DNA from: CAZMRF01 sp964568735 | Lineage (GTDB): Bacteria > Acidobacteriota > Polarisedimenticolia > JACPZX01 | Length of the DNA: 53,289 bases | Assembly (NCBI GenBank): GCA_964568735.1 | Contig: CAZMRF010000032.1 | Coordinates: 1 to 53,289, forward strand | Direction: 5' to 3' | Part shown: positions 33,681 through 42,717 of the stretch, in pieces | Numbering within the stretch: position 1 is the first letter of the stretch | Layout: the number at the start of each line of letters is the position of its first letter | Position numbers and translations under genes: made by a program | The notes under the pieces: model-generated | The model's database searches: none | What the model saw: only the letters and a program-made list of their open reading frames with translations | What the model was told of the DNA's origin: nothing

Positions 33681-34805
33681 CTAGTGCCCGGCTGCGCTGC
33701 GCCTGTAAAAGGGGGGTTTGACCACGCGCGCGCGCGTCTCCCGCCCCCGGATGACGACGTCGAACTCGGTCCCCGCCTTGCCCGCATCGGCGGGCAGGTA
33801 GGCCATCCCAATGCTCTTCTTGACGAAGGGGCCGTGCGTGCCGCTCGTGACATGCCCGGCCTCCCCGCCCCCGTGGCGCACGGGGAAGCCGTGCCGGGGG
33901 ATGCCCCTCTCGATCATCTCGAAGGCGCAGAGCCGTCGCGCAATCCCATTCTCTTTCTGCCGCTGAAGCGCCTCACGGCCGATGAAGGGACCCTTGTCCA
34001 GCTTCAGGATGAAGCCGAGTCCTGCCTCCAGGACGCTCGTCGTTTCGTCGATGTCCTGGCCGTAGAGCATCAGGCAGGCCTCCAGGCGGAGGGTGTCCCG
34101 GGCTCCGAGCCCGCAGGGGGTGATCCCGAAGGGCGCGCCGGCGGCGATGAGCGTCTGCCAGAGCTCCGGTGCCGGGCCGGAGGCGCAGTAGAGCTCGAAG
34201 CCGTCCTCGCCCGTGTAGCCCGTCCTCGCGATGAGGCAGCGGATACCCGCGACGGGAGCCTCGACGAAGGCGAAGGGGCGGATCGGCTCGAGGTCCGTAT
34301 CCGCGAGACCCGTGAGGACCATGAAGGCATCGGGCCCCTGGATCGCGATTTGCGCGTACTCCGAGCTCGTGTTCGCCGCCTCGGCCCCGGGGATCATGTT
34401 CCCGGCGACCCACGCGAAATCCTTCTCCTCGTTCGCAGCGTTGACGACGACGAGGAAGAGATCCTCGGCGCGGCGGTAGACGATGACGTCGTCGATGATG
34501 GTCCCCTTCTCAGTCGTCAGCGCGCTGTACTGGGCCCGGCCGGCCGCGAGACGGGACACGTCGTTGCAGGTGAGGCGCTGGAGTGCGTCGAGGGCCTTGG
34601 GGCCGCGCACCTCGATCTCCCCCATGTGGCTGACGTCGAAGAGGCCGACGCGCGCCCGCACGGCCAGGTGCTCCTCGATGACGCCCTGGTACTGCACAGG
34701 CATCTCCCAGCCTGCAAAGCCCACCATCTTCCCTCCCGCCTCGAGGTGGGCGGCGTGGAGGGGGGTCCGCTTGAGGGCACCTGTATCGGTCAGGGGATAC
34801 TCCAT
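33681..34805 (-). CDS. gcvT: Aminomethyltransferase (glycine cleavage T protein)
   Basis: A 374-aa folate-dependent enzyme that releases ammonia from aminomethyl-GcvH and forms methylene-tetrahydrofolate. RTPLHAAHLEAGGKMVGFAGWEMPVQY in segments and FDVSHMGEIEVRGP mark the N-terminus; GYTGEDGFELY and CGLGARDTLRLEA mark the folate site; GHVTSGTHGPFVKKSIGMAY lies in the C-terminal barrel. ATG 34805 is the first gene start of the operon and lacks a clear Shine-Dalgarno; a stable stem-loop ends seven bases before it. Confidence 0.96.
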   Translation of the reverse strand: MEYPLTDTGALKRTPLHAAHLEAGGKMVGFAGWEMPVQYQGVIEEHLAVRARVGLFDVSHMGEIEVRGPKALDALQRLTCNDVSRLAAGRAQYSALTTEKGTIIDDVIVYRRAEDLFLVVVNAANEEKDFAWVAGNMIPGAEAANTSSEYAQIAIQGPDAFMVLTGLADTDLEPIRPFAFVEAPVAGIRCLIARTGYTGEDGFELYCASGPAPELWQTLIAAGAPFGITPCGLGARDTLRLEACLMLYGQDIDETTSVLEAGLGFILKLDKGPFIGREALQRQKENGIARRLCAFEMIERGIPRHGFPVRHGGGEAGHVTSGTHGPFVKKSIGMAYLPADAGKAGTEFDVVIRGRETRARVVKPPFYRRSAAGH

Positions 34806-34811
34806 GCCTGG

Positions 34812-34844
34812 GGGCCCGTTCCGTCGAGGACGGAAAAAGGGCCC
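34812..34844 (-). promoter_or_regulatory. Stem-loop covering the gcvT translation start region
   Basis: Outer stem GGGCCC (34812-34817 with 34839-34844) and inner stem TTCCGT/ACGGAA (34819-34824 with 34830-34835), loop of five bases, small asymmetric internal loop. In the gcv mRNA it ends about seven bases before the gcvT ATG, where a ribosome would bind. It could limit translation or act in attenuation. No glycine-riboswitch core was recognised. Confidence 0.45.
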
Positions 34845-34889
34845 GGGCGTCGTCCTGTCGGGTTCGCAGTCCGTGCGGATGTAAGGAGG

Positions 34890-34911
34890 GCGGGCCCCTC
34901 GCCCGGCCCGC
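34890..34911 (-). promoter_or_regulatory. Second GC-rich stem-loop in the gcv leader
   Basis: GCGGGCC (34890-34896) pairs with GGCCCGC (34905-34911) around an eight-base loop, 45 bases upstream of the first stem-loop. No U tract follows on either strand. Whether it lies within the gcv transcript is unknown, because no promoter was identified. Confidence 0.3.
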
Positions 34912-35064
34912 TCAGGAATCGTGCCGGACGCTACCACGGAAAATCGGGTCGATCAAGAGCCCCGACCGCTCCCTGGTAGTAGGATCAGGGCACCAGCCAA
35001 CACCGCCCGAGGGACGCGTCAGTCGGTCCCCTCGGCAGGTGCCGGAGCTTCAAGGGAGGAGCCC

Positions 35065-38000
35065 ATGCCCATCTTTCCAGGCCGCACCCAGCGACGTAAT
35101 ACTCGAGGCGCCTTCTACCGCGGGTACCGCCTCACACGGCACCTTCGTGGTGCCGGGGTCCCGTCTCTGAAGACCATACTGGCCTCTTGCGTGCTTGCCT
35201 GCGCCGACGTGACACCGGGACTGGCGCAGAGCGCATCGGATCACCCCGCGGATTCCGGCACCACGACGATCCTCGAAGTCATGGGTGGCCTCGAGAACCA
35301 GCGCGATCCCAAATGCCACTCGACCTTCTGCCGCCTCGAGGACTTCATCAACGGGACGCCTCTCATGGACGACGCCCGGATCCTGAACGTCGATCTCCAG
35401 CAGGCACTCGTGAGGAGCCTATGGGCCGTGGCGAGCCGCGCCGCGGCCGATGCGGGCGAGCGCACCGTGGGCGCCTCCAGGATCCAGGAGGCCCTCGGCC
35501 GCATCGTCGAGATCGCCCAGGACTCCGAGGGGGCCGTGACTGTGAAGACGAAGGCCCATGAGCCCGTCGTGATTCCACAGGTCCGGGTCCGGCAGTACGG
35601 CTCGGTCGCCTTCTCCTTCCGCGCGGTCCTCGGAGTTCAGCAGGCCGCGCTCCTCGCCGGCGACAACTCGCTCCTGCCCATGCGGGCCGACGGCGTCGAG
35701 GCCCTGCGTGCGGGGCTGGATCGACTGACCTTGAGCGCGCTCATCCTGGCCGATCGGCGCGCCCGCGAGCGAAGCTCCCCCGAGCTCACGACGGCCCTGA
35801 TCCAGAGAGCCTGGGACGATCTCCTCCCCCCTGGAAGCCTGGATCCCTCCGGCGACTGGAGGCGCCCGGGCTCGGCGGCAGGAAAGGTATTCGACGACGC
35901 CGCCGCGATGGCCTTGCTTCGTGAATTCGTGAAGGAGAAGGTCAACGCCTACTACACCTACAACAACCTCACGGATCCGGCGAAGCGGGACGAGCTGCTC
36001 CTCGCGAACATCGAGCGCTTCTACACGCTGCACAGCCACGCTTCTTCCGCCGAGGAGTCCGCGGCCTTCGGCGAGGCCTTCTTCGCCGAGACCGAGCGCT
36101 TCACCCGGCGCCTTCTCGAAGACGGCGCCGCGGTGGCCCTCGAGCATGGCCATGAGCTGGTCAGGCTCGGAGACGCCTACGCGGTGGTGGAGAAGAACTT
36201 CCCGCACATCATCGACGACTTCGAGGACCTCCACCTCTTCCCGCGACTGCCCGACGGGGAGAAGCTCCGGCTGGAGGCCTACGACGGCGACTCGATGCGT
36301 GACTTCGGCCTCCACTGGGTCATCCTGGGGAGTGCCCTCGATGCCGGGGGCTCCCCGCAGCGGCTTCCCGATCCCTTCGCCTGCGAGATCATCGCGGAGA
36401 CGGTCTCCAACTACGAGCTCGCCGTGCTGAGGGTCGCTGGACAGATGGCGAAGCAGGCTCCCCAGGAGCGTGCCGTGCTCCCCGAGGACATCGCCCGCGC
36501 CGCGCGAAGCCTGGCGGACCGGGCGGTCAAGAACCATGAAACGCCCGCGGCCGTGGTTAAGGTCGCGAAAATTGTCTCGGCGCCTCCGCATGGCCGGGCC
36601 GGCGAGCTCCCCTTCGTCGACGTCACCGAGCCGAGCCGCGTCGCATTCGAGCACCGCACCGCTCCATGGCTCAGCCGCTTCCGCCGAGCGCAGACGACGA
36701 GCCCGCCCACCTTCTCGGGTGGCGGCGTCGCGGCCGAGGACCTGGATGACGACGGCGACATGGATCTTCTGTTCGTCGGCGGCGAGGGCAATGCCCTTCT
36801 TCTCAACGACGGCAAGGGTCGTTTCACGAACGTGACGAAGGAAGCGGGAGTCAGCCCGCTCGACCCGAACGGGGAGAGCGGAGAGGCCCGCCAGCCGCTC
36901 ATCGCGGATTTCGACAACGACGGCCGGCAGGACATCCTGATCACGTACGTCAACGACAAGCACCGTCTGTACAGGAACATGGGCGAGGGCCGGTTCGAGG
37001 AGGCGACCGATACCGCGGGGCTGGGCGGCCCGGGCTTCATCGGGGGTTCCGCCACGACCTTTGACTTCGACGGCGACGGCCTCCTCGACCTGTATATCTG
37101 CAACTTCGGCAACTACCTCGAAGGCGCTCTCCCGTACCAGGCACGCCACAACGCCAACGCCCAGCCCAACCAGCTCTTCCACAACGAGGGGAATCTCAGG
37201 TTTCGCAACGTGACGGCCGGCAGCGGTGCCGACGACACGGGCTGGTGCCAGGAGGCCTCGCACATGGACTTCGACCGCGACGGGCGGCAGGACATTGTCG
37301 TGGCGAACGATTTCGGCCGCGACGCCTTCCTCAGGAATCTGGGCGGGGGCCGCTTCGAGAACGTGGCTCCGAGCCTCGGGATCGACACGGCCTACCACGG
37401 GATGAACGTCGGGATCTCCGATCTCAACGCGGACTCGTTTCCCGACATCTACATCTCGAATATCACGATGGTCGTGAAAGACAACAAGTACGTCCTTCAG
37501 AACGCGCAGACCCAGCTCAACTTCAACTCCAATGCCATGGCGACGGCAATCATCAAGGAGTCGGACGAGCTGTGGATGTCCCGCTCGGACGGCGGGCACC
37601 TCGTCGGGTACGTCGACTCCGATCAGATCGATCGGGGCGTCACCTCGACGGGCTGGGCCTGGGACGCGGAGTTCTTCGACTACGACCTCGACGGGGACGA
37701 CGACCTCTACGTCGTGAACGGCTCGAACCCCTACTTCATGAGCGCCGAGATCCGCAGCTCTACCGATCATCGGTTCTTCTTCGACTTCTATGCCAACACG
37801 CCGAATGTCTTCTTCGTCAACGAAGGGGGCAGGCTCAGGAACGCCGCGGGTGAGACGGGCGCCGACTACAACGGCAACTCACGCAGCACGGCTTACCTCG
37901 ACCTGGAAGGCGACGGCGACCTCGACATCGCGCTGAACGACTTCCACTCCCCCGCCAGGGTGCTCGGCAACCGCTCCGAGAAGCTCGGGAACAACTGGGC

Positions 38001-38292
38001 CAAGGTCCGGCTCGTGGGAAATCCCCAGATGAGCTGCAACCGCGACGCGATCGGGGCCATCCTAACGCTGACGACGCCCGAAGGGGTCCGCGTCATGCGG
38101 GAGATCCAGGGAGGCTCGGGCTTCCTGTCCATGAACCCCAAGGAGCAGCATTTCGGGCTGGGCTCCTCCGAGAGATTCGACCTCGAGGTGGCCTGGCCCT
38201 GTGGCGTCGAGCAGTCGTTCAAGGGGCTCAAGGCCGGAGCCTCGCACCGGCTGGAGCTGCGGCGCGAGCCCGTCCGCGCCGCCAAGGACTGA
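35065..38292 (+). CDS. Large exported FG-GAP/VCBS and ASPIC-UnbV protein
   Basis: A 1075-aa protein, ATG 35065 with GGAGG five bases upstream. A hydrophobic signal segment lies at about 33-54 after an unusually long basic n-region. Residues 60-540 are mostly helical and match no family I recognise; they include CHSTFC early on. From about 550 come at least seven FG-GAP/VCBS calcium-binding loops: DLDDDGDMD, DFDNDGRQD, DFDGDGLLD, DFDRDGRQD, DLNADSFPD, DYDLDGDDD and DLEGDGDLD, predicting a beta-propeller. The last 80 residues (NWAKVRLVGN, RDAIGAILTLTTPEGV, SGFLSMNPKEQHFGLG) are an ASPIC/UnbV domain as in CRTAC1. Probably cell-surface or periplasmic; ligand unknown. Confidence 0.85.
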   Translation: MPIFPGRTQRRNTRGAFYRGYRLTRHLRGAGVPSLKTILASCVLACADVTPGLAQSASDHPADSGTTTILEVMGGLENQRDPKCHSTFCRLEDFINGTPLMDDARILNVDLQQALVRSLWAVASRAAADAGERTVGASRIQEALGRIVEIAQDSEGAVTVKTKAHEPVVIPQVRVRQYGSVAFSFRAVLGVQQAALLAGDNSLLPMRADGVEALRAGLDRLTLSALILADRRARERSSPELTTALIQRAWDDLLPPGSLDPSGDWRRPGSAAGKVFDDAAAMALLREFVKEKVNAYYTYNNLTDPAKRDELLLANIERFYTLHSHASSAEESAAFGEAFFAETERFTRRLLEDGAAVALEHGHELVRLGDAYAVVEKNFPHIIDDFEDLHLFPRLPDGEKLRLEAYDGDSMRDFGLHWVILGSALDAGGSPQRLPDPFACEIIAETVSNYELAVLRVAGQMAKQAPQERAVLPEDIARAARSLADRAVKNHETPAAVVKVAKIVSAPPHGRAGELPFVDVTEPSRVAFEHRTAPWLSRFRRAQTTSPPTFSGGGVAAEDLDDDGDMDLLFVGGEGNALLLNDGKGRFTNVTKEAGVSPLDPNGESGEARQPLIADFDNDGRQDILITYVNDKHRLYRNMGEGRFEEATDTAGLGGPGFIGGSATTFDFDGDGLLDLYICNFGNYLEGALPYQARHNANAQPNQLFHNEGNLRFRNVTAGSGADDTGWCQEASHMDFDRDGRQDIVVANDFGRDAFLRNLGGGRFENVAPSLGIDTAYHGMNVGISDLNADSFPDIYISNITMVVKDNKYVLQNAQTQLNFNSNAMATAIIKESDELWMSRSDGGHLVGYVDSDQIDRGVTSTGWAWDAEFFDYDLDGDDDLYVVNGSNPYFMSAEIRSSTDHRFFFDFYANTPNVFFVNEGGRLRNAAGETGADYNGNSRSTAYLDLEGDGDLDIALNDFHSPARVLGNRSEKLGNNWAKVRLVGNPQMSCNRDAIGAILTLTTPEGVRVMREIQGGSGFLSMNPKEQHFGLGSSERFDLEVAWPCGVEQSFKGLKAGASHRLELRREPVRAAKD

Positions 38293-38314
38293 ACTGGAAG
38301 CCGGGGTTTCCGCT

Positions 38315-39160
38315 CTAGCGGGCCGCGAAGTGCGCCCGGATCTCGTCGACGAGCGAGGCGACCGTGTAGGAGGCCGGCTGAACGGCCGGGCGCAACCCTC
38401 GGCGGGCGAGCGCCTCTCCCGTCACCGGCCCTATGGCCGCGAGCGTGGCTGCCCGTAGCCCCTGGAGGGCCTCGTCGTGAAGTCCGTCGACGAAGCCCGC
38501 CACCGTGGAAGGAGAGGTGAAGACGACGAGGAGGCTGTGGCCTCCGAGCCCGGCCTGGAGCGCCGCCACCGCTTCGGCGACGGGCTCGCAGGGCAGCGTC
38601 CTGTATACCTTGACGACATCTACCTCTCCGCCGCGGCGCACGAGCTCCTCGGGAAGGAGATCGCGCGCCATCTCGGCCCGCGCGATCAGGATCCGGCGTC
38701 CCGCCAGGTCCTCCGATCCCAGCGCCAGGAGGATCCCCTCCGCGCGGAACTCCTCGGGCACGAGGGCCACATCCACGCTCCGCCGCGCGAGGGCCTCGGC
38801 GGTCGCGGGGCCGATCGCCGCGAAGCGGGCGCGGCCGAAACTGCTCCAATCCCGCCCCAGACGGCCGAGGCGCTCCTCGACGGCGGCAACGCCGTTGACG
38901 CTCGTGAGGATCACCCAGTCGTACCCTCCGGCCCGGACCACCGCCCGGTCGAAGGGCTCCCAGCTCACGGGCTCCGTGAACCGGATCGCCGGCGACGCGA
39001 TGACGCGGGCCCCGAGAGCTTCGAGGGCCTCCACCAGGCTTCCCGCCTGCTCGCGCGCACGGGTCACGATGGCGGTGATGCCGGAGAGATCCCCGGCCCG
39101 CGGGGCCGCCCCTCCGCGTGCCCTCGATCCCGGGAGTGCCCCCTGCTCAGCCAAGGCCAT
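38315..39160 (-). CDS. hemD: Uroporphyrinogen-III synthase
   Basis: A 281-aa HemD. The family is weakly conserved, but AIVTRAREQAGSLVEALEALGARVIASPAI at the N-terminus, WVILTSVNGVAAVEERL, FAAIGPATAEALARRSVDVALVPEEF, VVFTSPSTVAGFVD and AAIGPVTGEALARRG are diagnostic. The first 25 residues are extra. It cyclises hydroxymethylbilane from HemC. The start overlaps the hemC end by 14 bases, with GAGGAG just before the ATG. It is the last gene of the local hem operon; hemB is not in the window. Confidence 0.93.
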   Translation of the reverse strand: MALAEQGALPGSRARGGAAPRAGDLSGITAIVTRAREQAGSLVEALEALGARVIASPAIRFTEPVSWEPFDRAVVRAGGYDWVILTSVNGVAAVEERLGRLGRDWSSFGRARFAAIGPATAEALARRSVDVALVPEEFRAEGILLALGSEDLAGRRILIARAEMARDLLPEELVRRGGEVDVVKVYRTLPCEPVAEAVAALQAGLGGHSLLVVFTSPSTVAGFVDGLHDEALQGLRAATLAAIGPVTGEALARRGLRPAVQPASYTVASLVDEIRAHFAAR

Positions 39161-40115
39161 GACTCCTCAAGGACGAGAGTATCTCCGCGGCTCCCTGCGA
39201 GGCGGCGAGCTCCGCGGCCTCGATTCCCAGCCTCCGCGCATTCTCACGACGGCCGGCGACCTCGACTCGTACGACGCGCCGGCCTTCGGGATCCGCCACC
39301 ACAACCCTCAGGCGCAGCGCGGACTCCGACAATTCCGCCAGCGCGGCGGCCGGCACGAGGCAGCCGCCCCCGAGCGCTCCGAGGAAGGCCCGCTCGGCCT
39401 CGACGCAGCAGGCCGTCTCCGGGTCGTGCAGCGTGCGGAGCGCATCGAGGATCCAGCCCTCGCCGAGGCGGGCCTCGATGGCCAGGGCCCCCTGACCGGG
39501 CGCCGGCAGGCAGATCTCCGGTGAGAGGGCCGTTCTCTCGACCTCGCCCAGTCCCAGCCGGTTCAACCCGGCGGCCGCCAGGACGACGCCCTCGAAGTCT
39601 CCCGCATTCACCTTGCGGACGCGGGTCTCCACGTTGCCGCGGATTGGTACGAAGACCAGGTCGGGCCTGAGGTGACGGAGCTGGGCGATTCGCCGGGGGC
39701 TCCCGGTGCCCAGACGCGCCCCGGGCGGAAGCTGATCGAAGGAGAGCCGCCCCCGCGCGACGAGGACATCGCGCGGATCCTCACGCGCGGGCACCGCGAC
39801 GATCCCCGCGCCTTCCGGGAGATCCGTGGGCATGTCCTTCATCGAATGCACGGCGGCGTCCACGCGGCCCTCGAGAAGAGCATCCTCGATCTCCTTGACG
39901 AAGAGGCCCTTGCCGCCCGCCGCCCCGAGAGCTGCTGGCACAGCCTTCCAGGCCTGCTGGCGGTCGCCCGTCGTCCGGATCACCTCGAGGTGGACGCGCA
40001 ATCCGGGGCATGCGCGCTCGAGAGCTGCCGCCACCATGCGGCTCTGTGCGAGGGCGAGCGGGCTTCCGCGGCTCGCCAGCCGGAGCGTCCTTGCCTGCGA
40101 TCCCTCCGCGCTCAC
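39147..40115 (-). CDS. hemC: Porphobilinogen deaminase (hydroxymethylbilane synthase)
   Basis: A 322-aa enzyme that polymerises four porphobilinogens. LRLASRGSPLALAQSRMV, GGKGLFVKEIEDALLEG, DAAVHSMKDMPTDLP and LGTGSPRRIAQL are intact. Cys252 in GGGCLVPAAAL should carry the dipyrromethane cofactor. The GTG start overlaps the hemA stop (GTGA). Normal length for the family. Confidence 0.97.
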   Translation of the reverse strand: MSAEGSQARTLRLASRGSPLALAQSRMVAAALERACPGLRVHLEVIRTTGDRQQAWKAVPAALGAAGGKGLFVKEIEDALLEGRVDAAVHSMKDMPTDLPEGAGIVAVPAREDPRDVLVARGRLSFDQLPPGARLGTGSPRRIAQLRHLRPDLVFVPIRGNVETRVRKVNAGDFEGVVLAAAGLNRLGLGEVERTALSPEICLPAPGQGALAIEARLGEGWILDALRTLHDPETACCVEAERAFLGALGGGCLVPAAALAELSESALRLRVVVADPEGRRVVRVEVAGRRENARRLGIEAAELAASQGAAEILSSLRSHGLG

Positions 40116-41521
40116 CGGCGCGTCGCCTCGAAGGGCGACTCGCCCCCGGGCTGTGGTGAGGTGGAGGACTCATCGCCCGCTTTCCCCTCGGCTTCTCCGC
40201 CCGGTTGCGCGACTCCGGGGGCGGAAGGAGCCTCCTGCTCCGAGCCGGCCGAGCCATCCTGCTCGCCGAGATCGAAGAGCTTCCTCGTGTGGGCGACGAG
40301 ATCGGTGCCGTCCCTCTCCTGGAGCGCCCTCTTCAGGGTCACGGTGGGCGAATGGAGGAGCTTGTTCACGACGGCCTCGAGAAGCCCGGAGACCGCGCGC
40401 TCCTGATCGGGTTGCAGGAAGGCGAGGCGCGATCTCCGCTTCTGGAGCTCCTCCCCGGCCACCTGCTGGAAGTGACGCCGCAGCTCCACGATGGTGGGCT
40501 GCACCTCCAGGGAGCGTACCCACTTGAGGTAGGAAGCGATCTCCTGCTCGACGATTTCCTCGGCCTGTCGCGCTTCCTTGAGCCGTTCCTCCCGCCCTTC
40601 GTCCGCCACGCGCTGGAGATCGTCGACGTTGTAGAGGAAGAGGTTGTCGAGGTCGTTGAGGGCGGGATCCACGTTGCGGGGCACGGCGAGGTCGACGATG
40701 AAGATCGGCCGGTGCCTCCGGGCCTTCATCAGACCCGGGCCATGCTCCTTCTTCAAGACATGGACCGGGGCGGCCGTGCTGACGATCATGACGTCGACCT
40801 GGTCGGATCGGCCGATGAGATCGTCGAAGGCGATGGCCTGCCCGCCCAGATCCTCCGCCGTGCGCCTCGCGTGGTCGAAGGTCCGGCTCGCGACGAGGAT
40901 CTCCTTGACTCCCTTGACGGCGAGGTGACGCGCCGTGAGCTTGCCCATCTTCCCGGCGCCGAGAACCATGATCGAGCGGCCTCTGAGCGAGCCGAAGATC
41001 TGCTCGGCGAGACCCGCCGCCGCATAGGCCAGGGAGACCGGGTGGCGGGAGATTCCCGTCTCGGTCCGGATCTTCTTGGCGCAGGCGAAGGCCCGCTGCA
41101 TCAATCCCGACAGCACCGGCCCCACCGTGCCTGCGCCGCTGGCCAGCGCGTAGGCCTCCTTGGCCTGGCCGAGGATCTGGGGCTCCCCGATGATCATCGA
41201 GTCCAGGCTGGCCGCGACGCGGAAAAGGTGGCGGGCCGCCTCGTGCTCTTCGAGACGGTAGGCGACCTGCTCGAGGCTTTCGACGACCGAGCTCCGCGCC
41301 CGATCCAGGAGCGCGGCCGTCGCGGCCGCTCCTTCCTGGGGAGTCGCGCAGCTCAGGAGCAGCTCCGTGCGGTTGCAGGTCGAGAGGATGACGGCCTCAT
41401 GCACCCCGGTGCTGCGGCAGAGCTCGGGGAGGAGCTCGCGAATCTCCTGCGCCGAGAAGTGCAGCCGCTCCCGCAGCTCGACCGGCGCGCTTCGATGGCT
41501 GACGCCGACGAGGTAGAGCAT
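40112..41521 (-). CDS. hemA: Glutamyl-tRNA reductase
   Basis: A 469-aa enzyme, first step of C5-pathway tetrapyrrole synthesis. It begins LYLVGVSHRSAPVELRERL; the catalytic Cys49 lies in ILSTCNRTEL; IIGEPQILGQ (110-119) and the NADPH-binding GAGKMG (188-193) follow. It is about 45 residues longer than usual because of a Gly/Glu/Ser/Pro-rich, probably disordered tail after RKLFDLGEQ. The ATG shares one base with the stop of the ccsA/hemX-like gene (TGATG). Confidence 0.97.
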   Translation of the reverse strand: MLYLVGVSHRSAPVELRERLHFSAQEIRELLPELCRSTGVHEAVILSTCNRTELLLSCATPQEGAAATAALLDRARSSVVESLEQVAYRLEEHEAARHLFRVAASLDSMIIGEPQILGQAKEAYALASGAGTVGPVLSGLMQRAFACAKKIRTETGISRHPVSLAYAAAGLAEQIFGSLRGRSIMVLGAGKMGKLTARHLAVKGVKEILVASRTFDHARRTAEDLGGQAIAFDDLIGRSDQVDVMIVSTAAPVHVLKKEHGPGLMKARRHRPIFIVDLAVPRNVDPALNDLDNLFLYNVDDLQRVADEGREERLKEARQAEEIVEQEIASYLKWVRSLEVQPTIVELRRHFQQVAGEELQKRRSRLAFLQPDQERAVSGLLEAVVNKLLHSPTVTLKRALQERDGTDLVAHTRKLFDLGEQDGSAGSEQEAPSAPGVAQPGGEAEGKAGDESSTSPQPGGESPFEATRR

Positions 41522-42318
41522 CAGGAGCCCACTCCGACCATCCGCATGATGATCGCGACGAACCCGATGATGGAGAGCCAGGCCGAGAGCCTGCCCCGCC
41601 AGCGGCCCGCGAAGACCCGGTCGTAGATCACGACGGCGAAGAGGGCCCAGGCGAGCAGCGAGAACCTCTCCCTCAGCACCCAGGTGAAGCCCCCCTGGGT
41701 GTACTGGTTCGTGAGCACTCCGGTGGCGACGACCAGCGTCAGGAACGCGAAGCCCCACCCCAGCGAGATATAGCTGAGCCGGTCACACCTCTCGAGGCTG
41801 GGCAGGGCGAGGAAGAAGCGGAACGGGCGGTGCTCCTTGAGCCCTCGCTCCTGGACGAGGTAGATGAGGCTCGTCGCGAAGGTGACGAAGAGGAAGGCCA
41901 CTCCGAGGACCGCGGGAACGACATGAATCGCCCGCAACGAGAAACGCCAGCCCTCGTGCAGGTCACCCGTGTCGTCCGGCACGAGGACGGTGAGAGCCAT
42001 CAGCGCCACGACGAGCGGGAGGATGATGATCCCCATCACCTCGAGCCGGTAGCGGAAGTGAGCCAGCAGGTAGACGGAGATCCCCGCGAAGGCCAGCAGG
42101 AACAGGATCTCGCGAAGCGAGAGCGCCCAGAGCCCGTCACCTCCGAAGCTGCGGGCCACGAGCCCCGCGAAGTGGAGTACCAGCCCCACGAGCGCGGTGC
42201 GTGGGATCCAGGAGACGGCGGTCCGCCGCCGGGTGACCAGGATGGATAGCGAGACGAGGACGGCCCCCGCATAGAGGGCGCCCGCAGAGAGGAAGAGCCA
42301 TCCGCTCAGATCAGCCAT
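41521..42318 (-). CDS. CcsA/HemX-family membrane protein
   Basis: A 265-aa protein with about eight membrane helices. The layout (short helices, LHEGWRFSLRAIHVVPAVLGVAFLFVTFATSLIYLVQ in segments, then SLGWGFAFLTLVVATG and a final region with RFSLLAWALFAVVIYDR) is that of the CcsA/CcmC/HemX group. It lacks a full CcsA WWD heme-handling motif, so HemX (a proposed regulator of HemA) or YpjD is more likely than the cytochrome-c synthase itself. It is first in the ccsA/hemX-hemA-hemC-hemD operon, the usual position for hemX. Confidence 0.8.
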   Translation of the reverse strand: MADLSGWLFLSAGALYAGAVLVSLSILVTRRRTAVSWIPRTALVGLVLHFAGLVARSFGGDGLWALSLREILFLLAFAGISVYLLAHFRYRLEVMGIIILPLVVALMALTVLVPDDTGDLHEGWRFSLRAIHVVPAVLGVAFLFVTFATSLIYLVQERGLKEHRPFRFFLALPSLERCDRLSYISLGWGFAFLTLVVATGVLTNQYTQGGFTWVLRERFSLLAWALFAVVIYDRVFAGRWRGRLSAWLSIIGFVAIIMRMVGVGS

Positions 42319-42515
42319 TCGAGGTATCCAGTCATGGGATCCGGCCAGAGGCCCGGAAGGGTCCTGGTCGTGGCCGTGCAGCCTCCAGAGGTCACTCTAC
42401 CACCCTGTTCTTTGCCCGTTCCATGCCAGCCCAGGGCAGGCTGAGCCTTACCGCTCCTCGTGAAGGGGGTCGAGAGAGCCGGATCAACTGCCGTTTTCTC
42501 AGGAGCTTGTGAGCA

Positions 42516-42580
42516 GGGTGAGACGAAGCCCGGGCGCGTGGGTCGAGGAGCTCGAGCGGTACGGCTGCGCGGTCTCACCC
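42516..42580. repeat. Long-spaced 9-bp inverted repeat
   Basis: GGGTGAGAC (42516-42524) and GTCTCACCC (42572-42580), perfect, 47-nt spacer. It could fold as an RNA with a closing stem, or be a protein-binding site. It is not a tRNA: there is no T arm and no anticodon stem. Confidence 0.4.
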
Positions 42581-42696
42581 ACAGCGCCGGTTGACCCACA
42601 CGCCGGGCGGCGCGTGATCGGAGCCTCGGGGTCGACCCGAGCACATGGCGTGAGTCCCGAGGCCGGCCACGCGGGAGAAATATCCAAGAGTCATCA

Positions 42697-42717
42697 GGGG
42701 AGACTGGAGGTCTCCCC
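42697..42717 (-). terminator. Hairpin downstream of the Cys-rich operon (possible terminator)
   Basis: GGGGAGAC (42697-42704) and GTCTCCCC (42710-42717) form a perfect 8-bp stem with a five-base loop, 72 bases after the stop at 42789. No U tract follows, so intrinsic termination is uncertain; it may instead protect a 3' end. Confidence 0.4.

Noticed and set aside
34806..35064. Glycine riboswitch before gcvT
   Set aside because: Searched both strands by eye for the conserved glycine aptamer core; only GC-rich hairpins were found.
35419..37770. 783-codon open frame antisense to the FG-GAP/ASPIC protein gene
   Set aside because: Its translation is Val/Arg/Glu-rich without domain features; the forward frame has a clear Shine-Dalgarno, repeats and ASPIC domain. 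Long antisense frames are expected at this G+C.
42516..42580. tRNA-like or small tRNA gene closed by GGGTGAGAC/GTCTCACCC
   Set aside because: Only 65 nt, no T-loop GGTTCGA-type sequence, no anticodon stem and no CCA.
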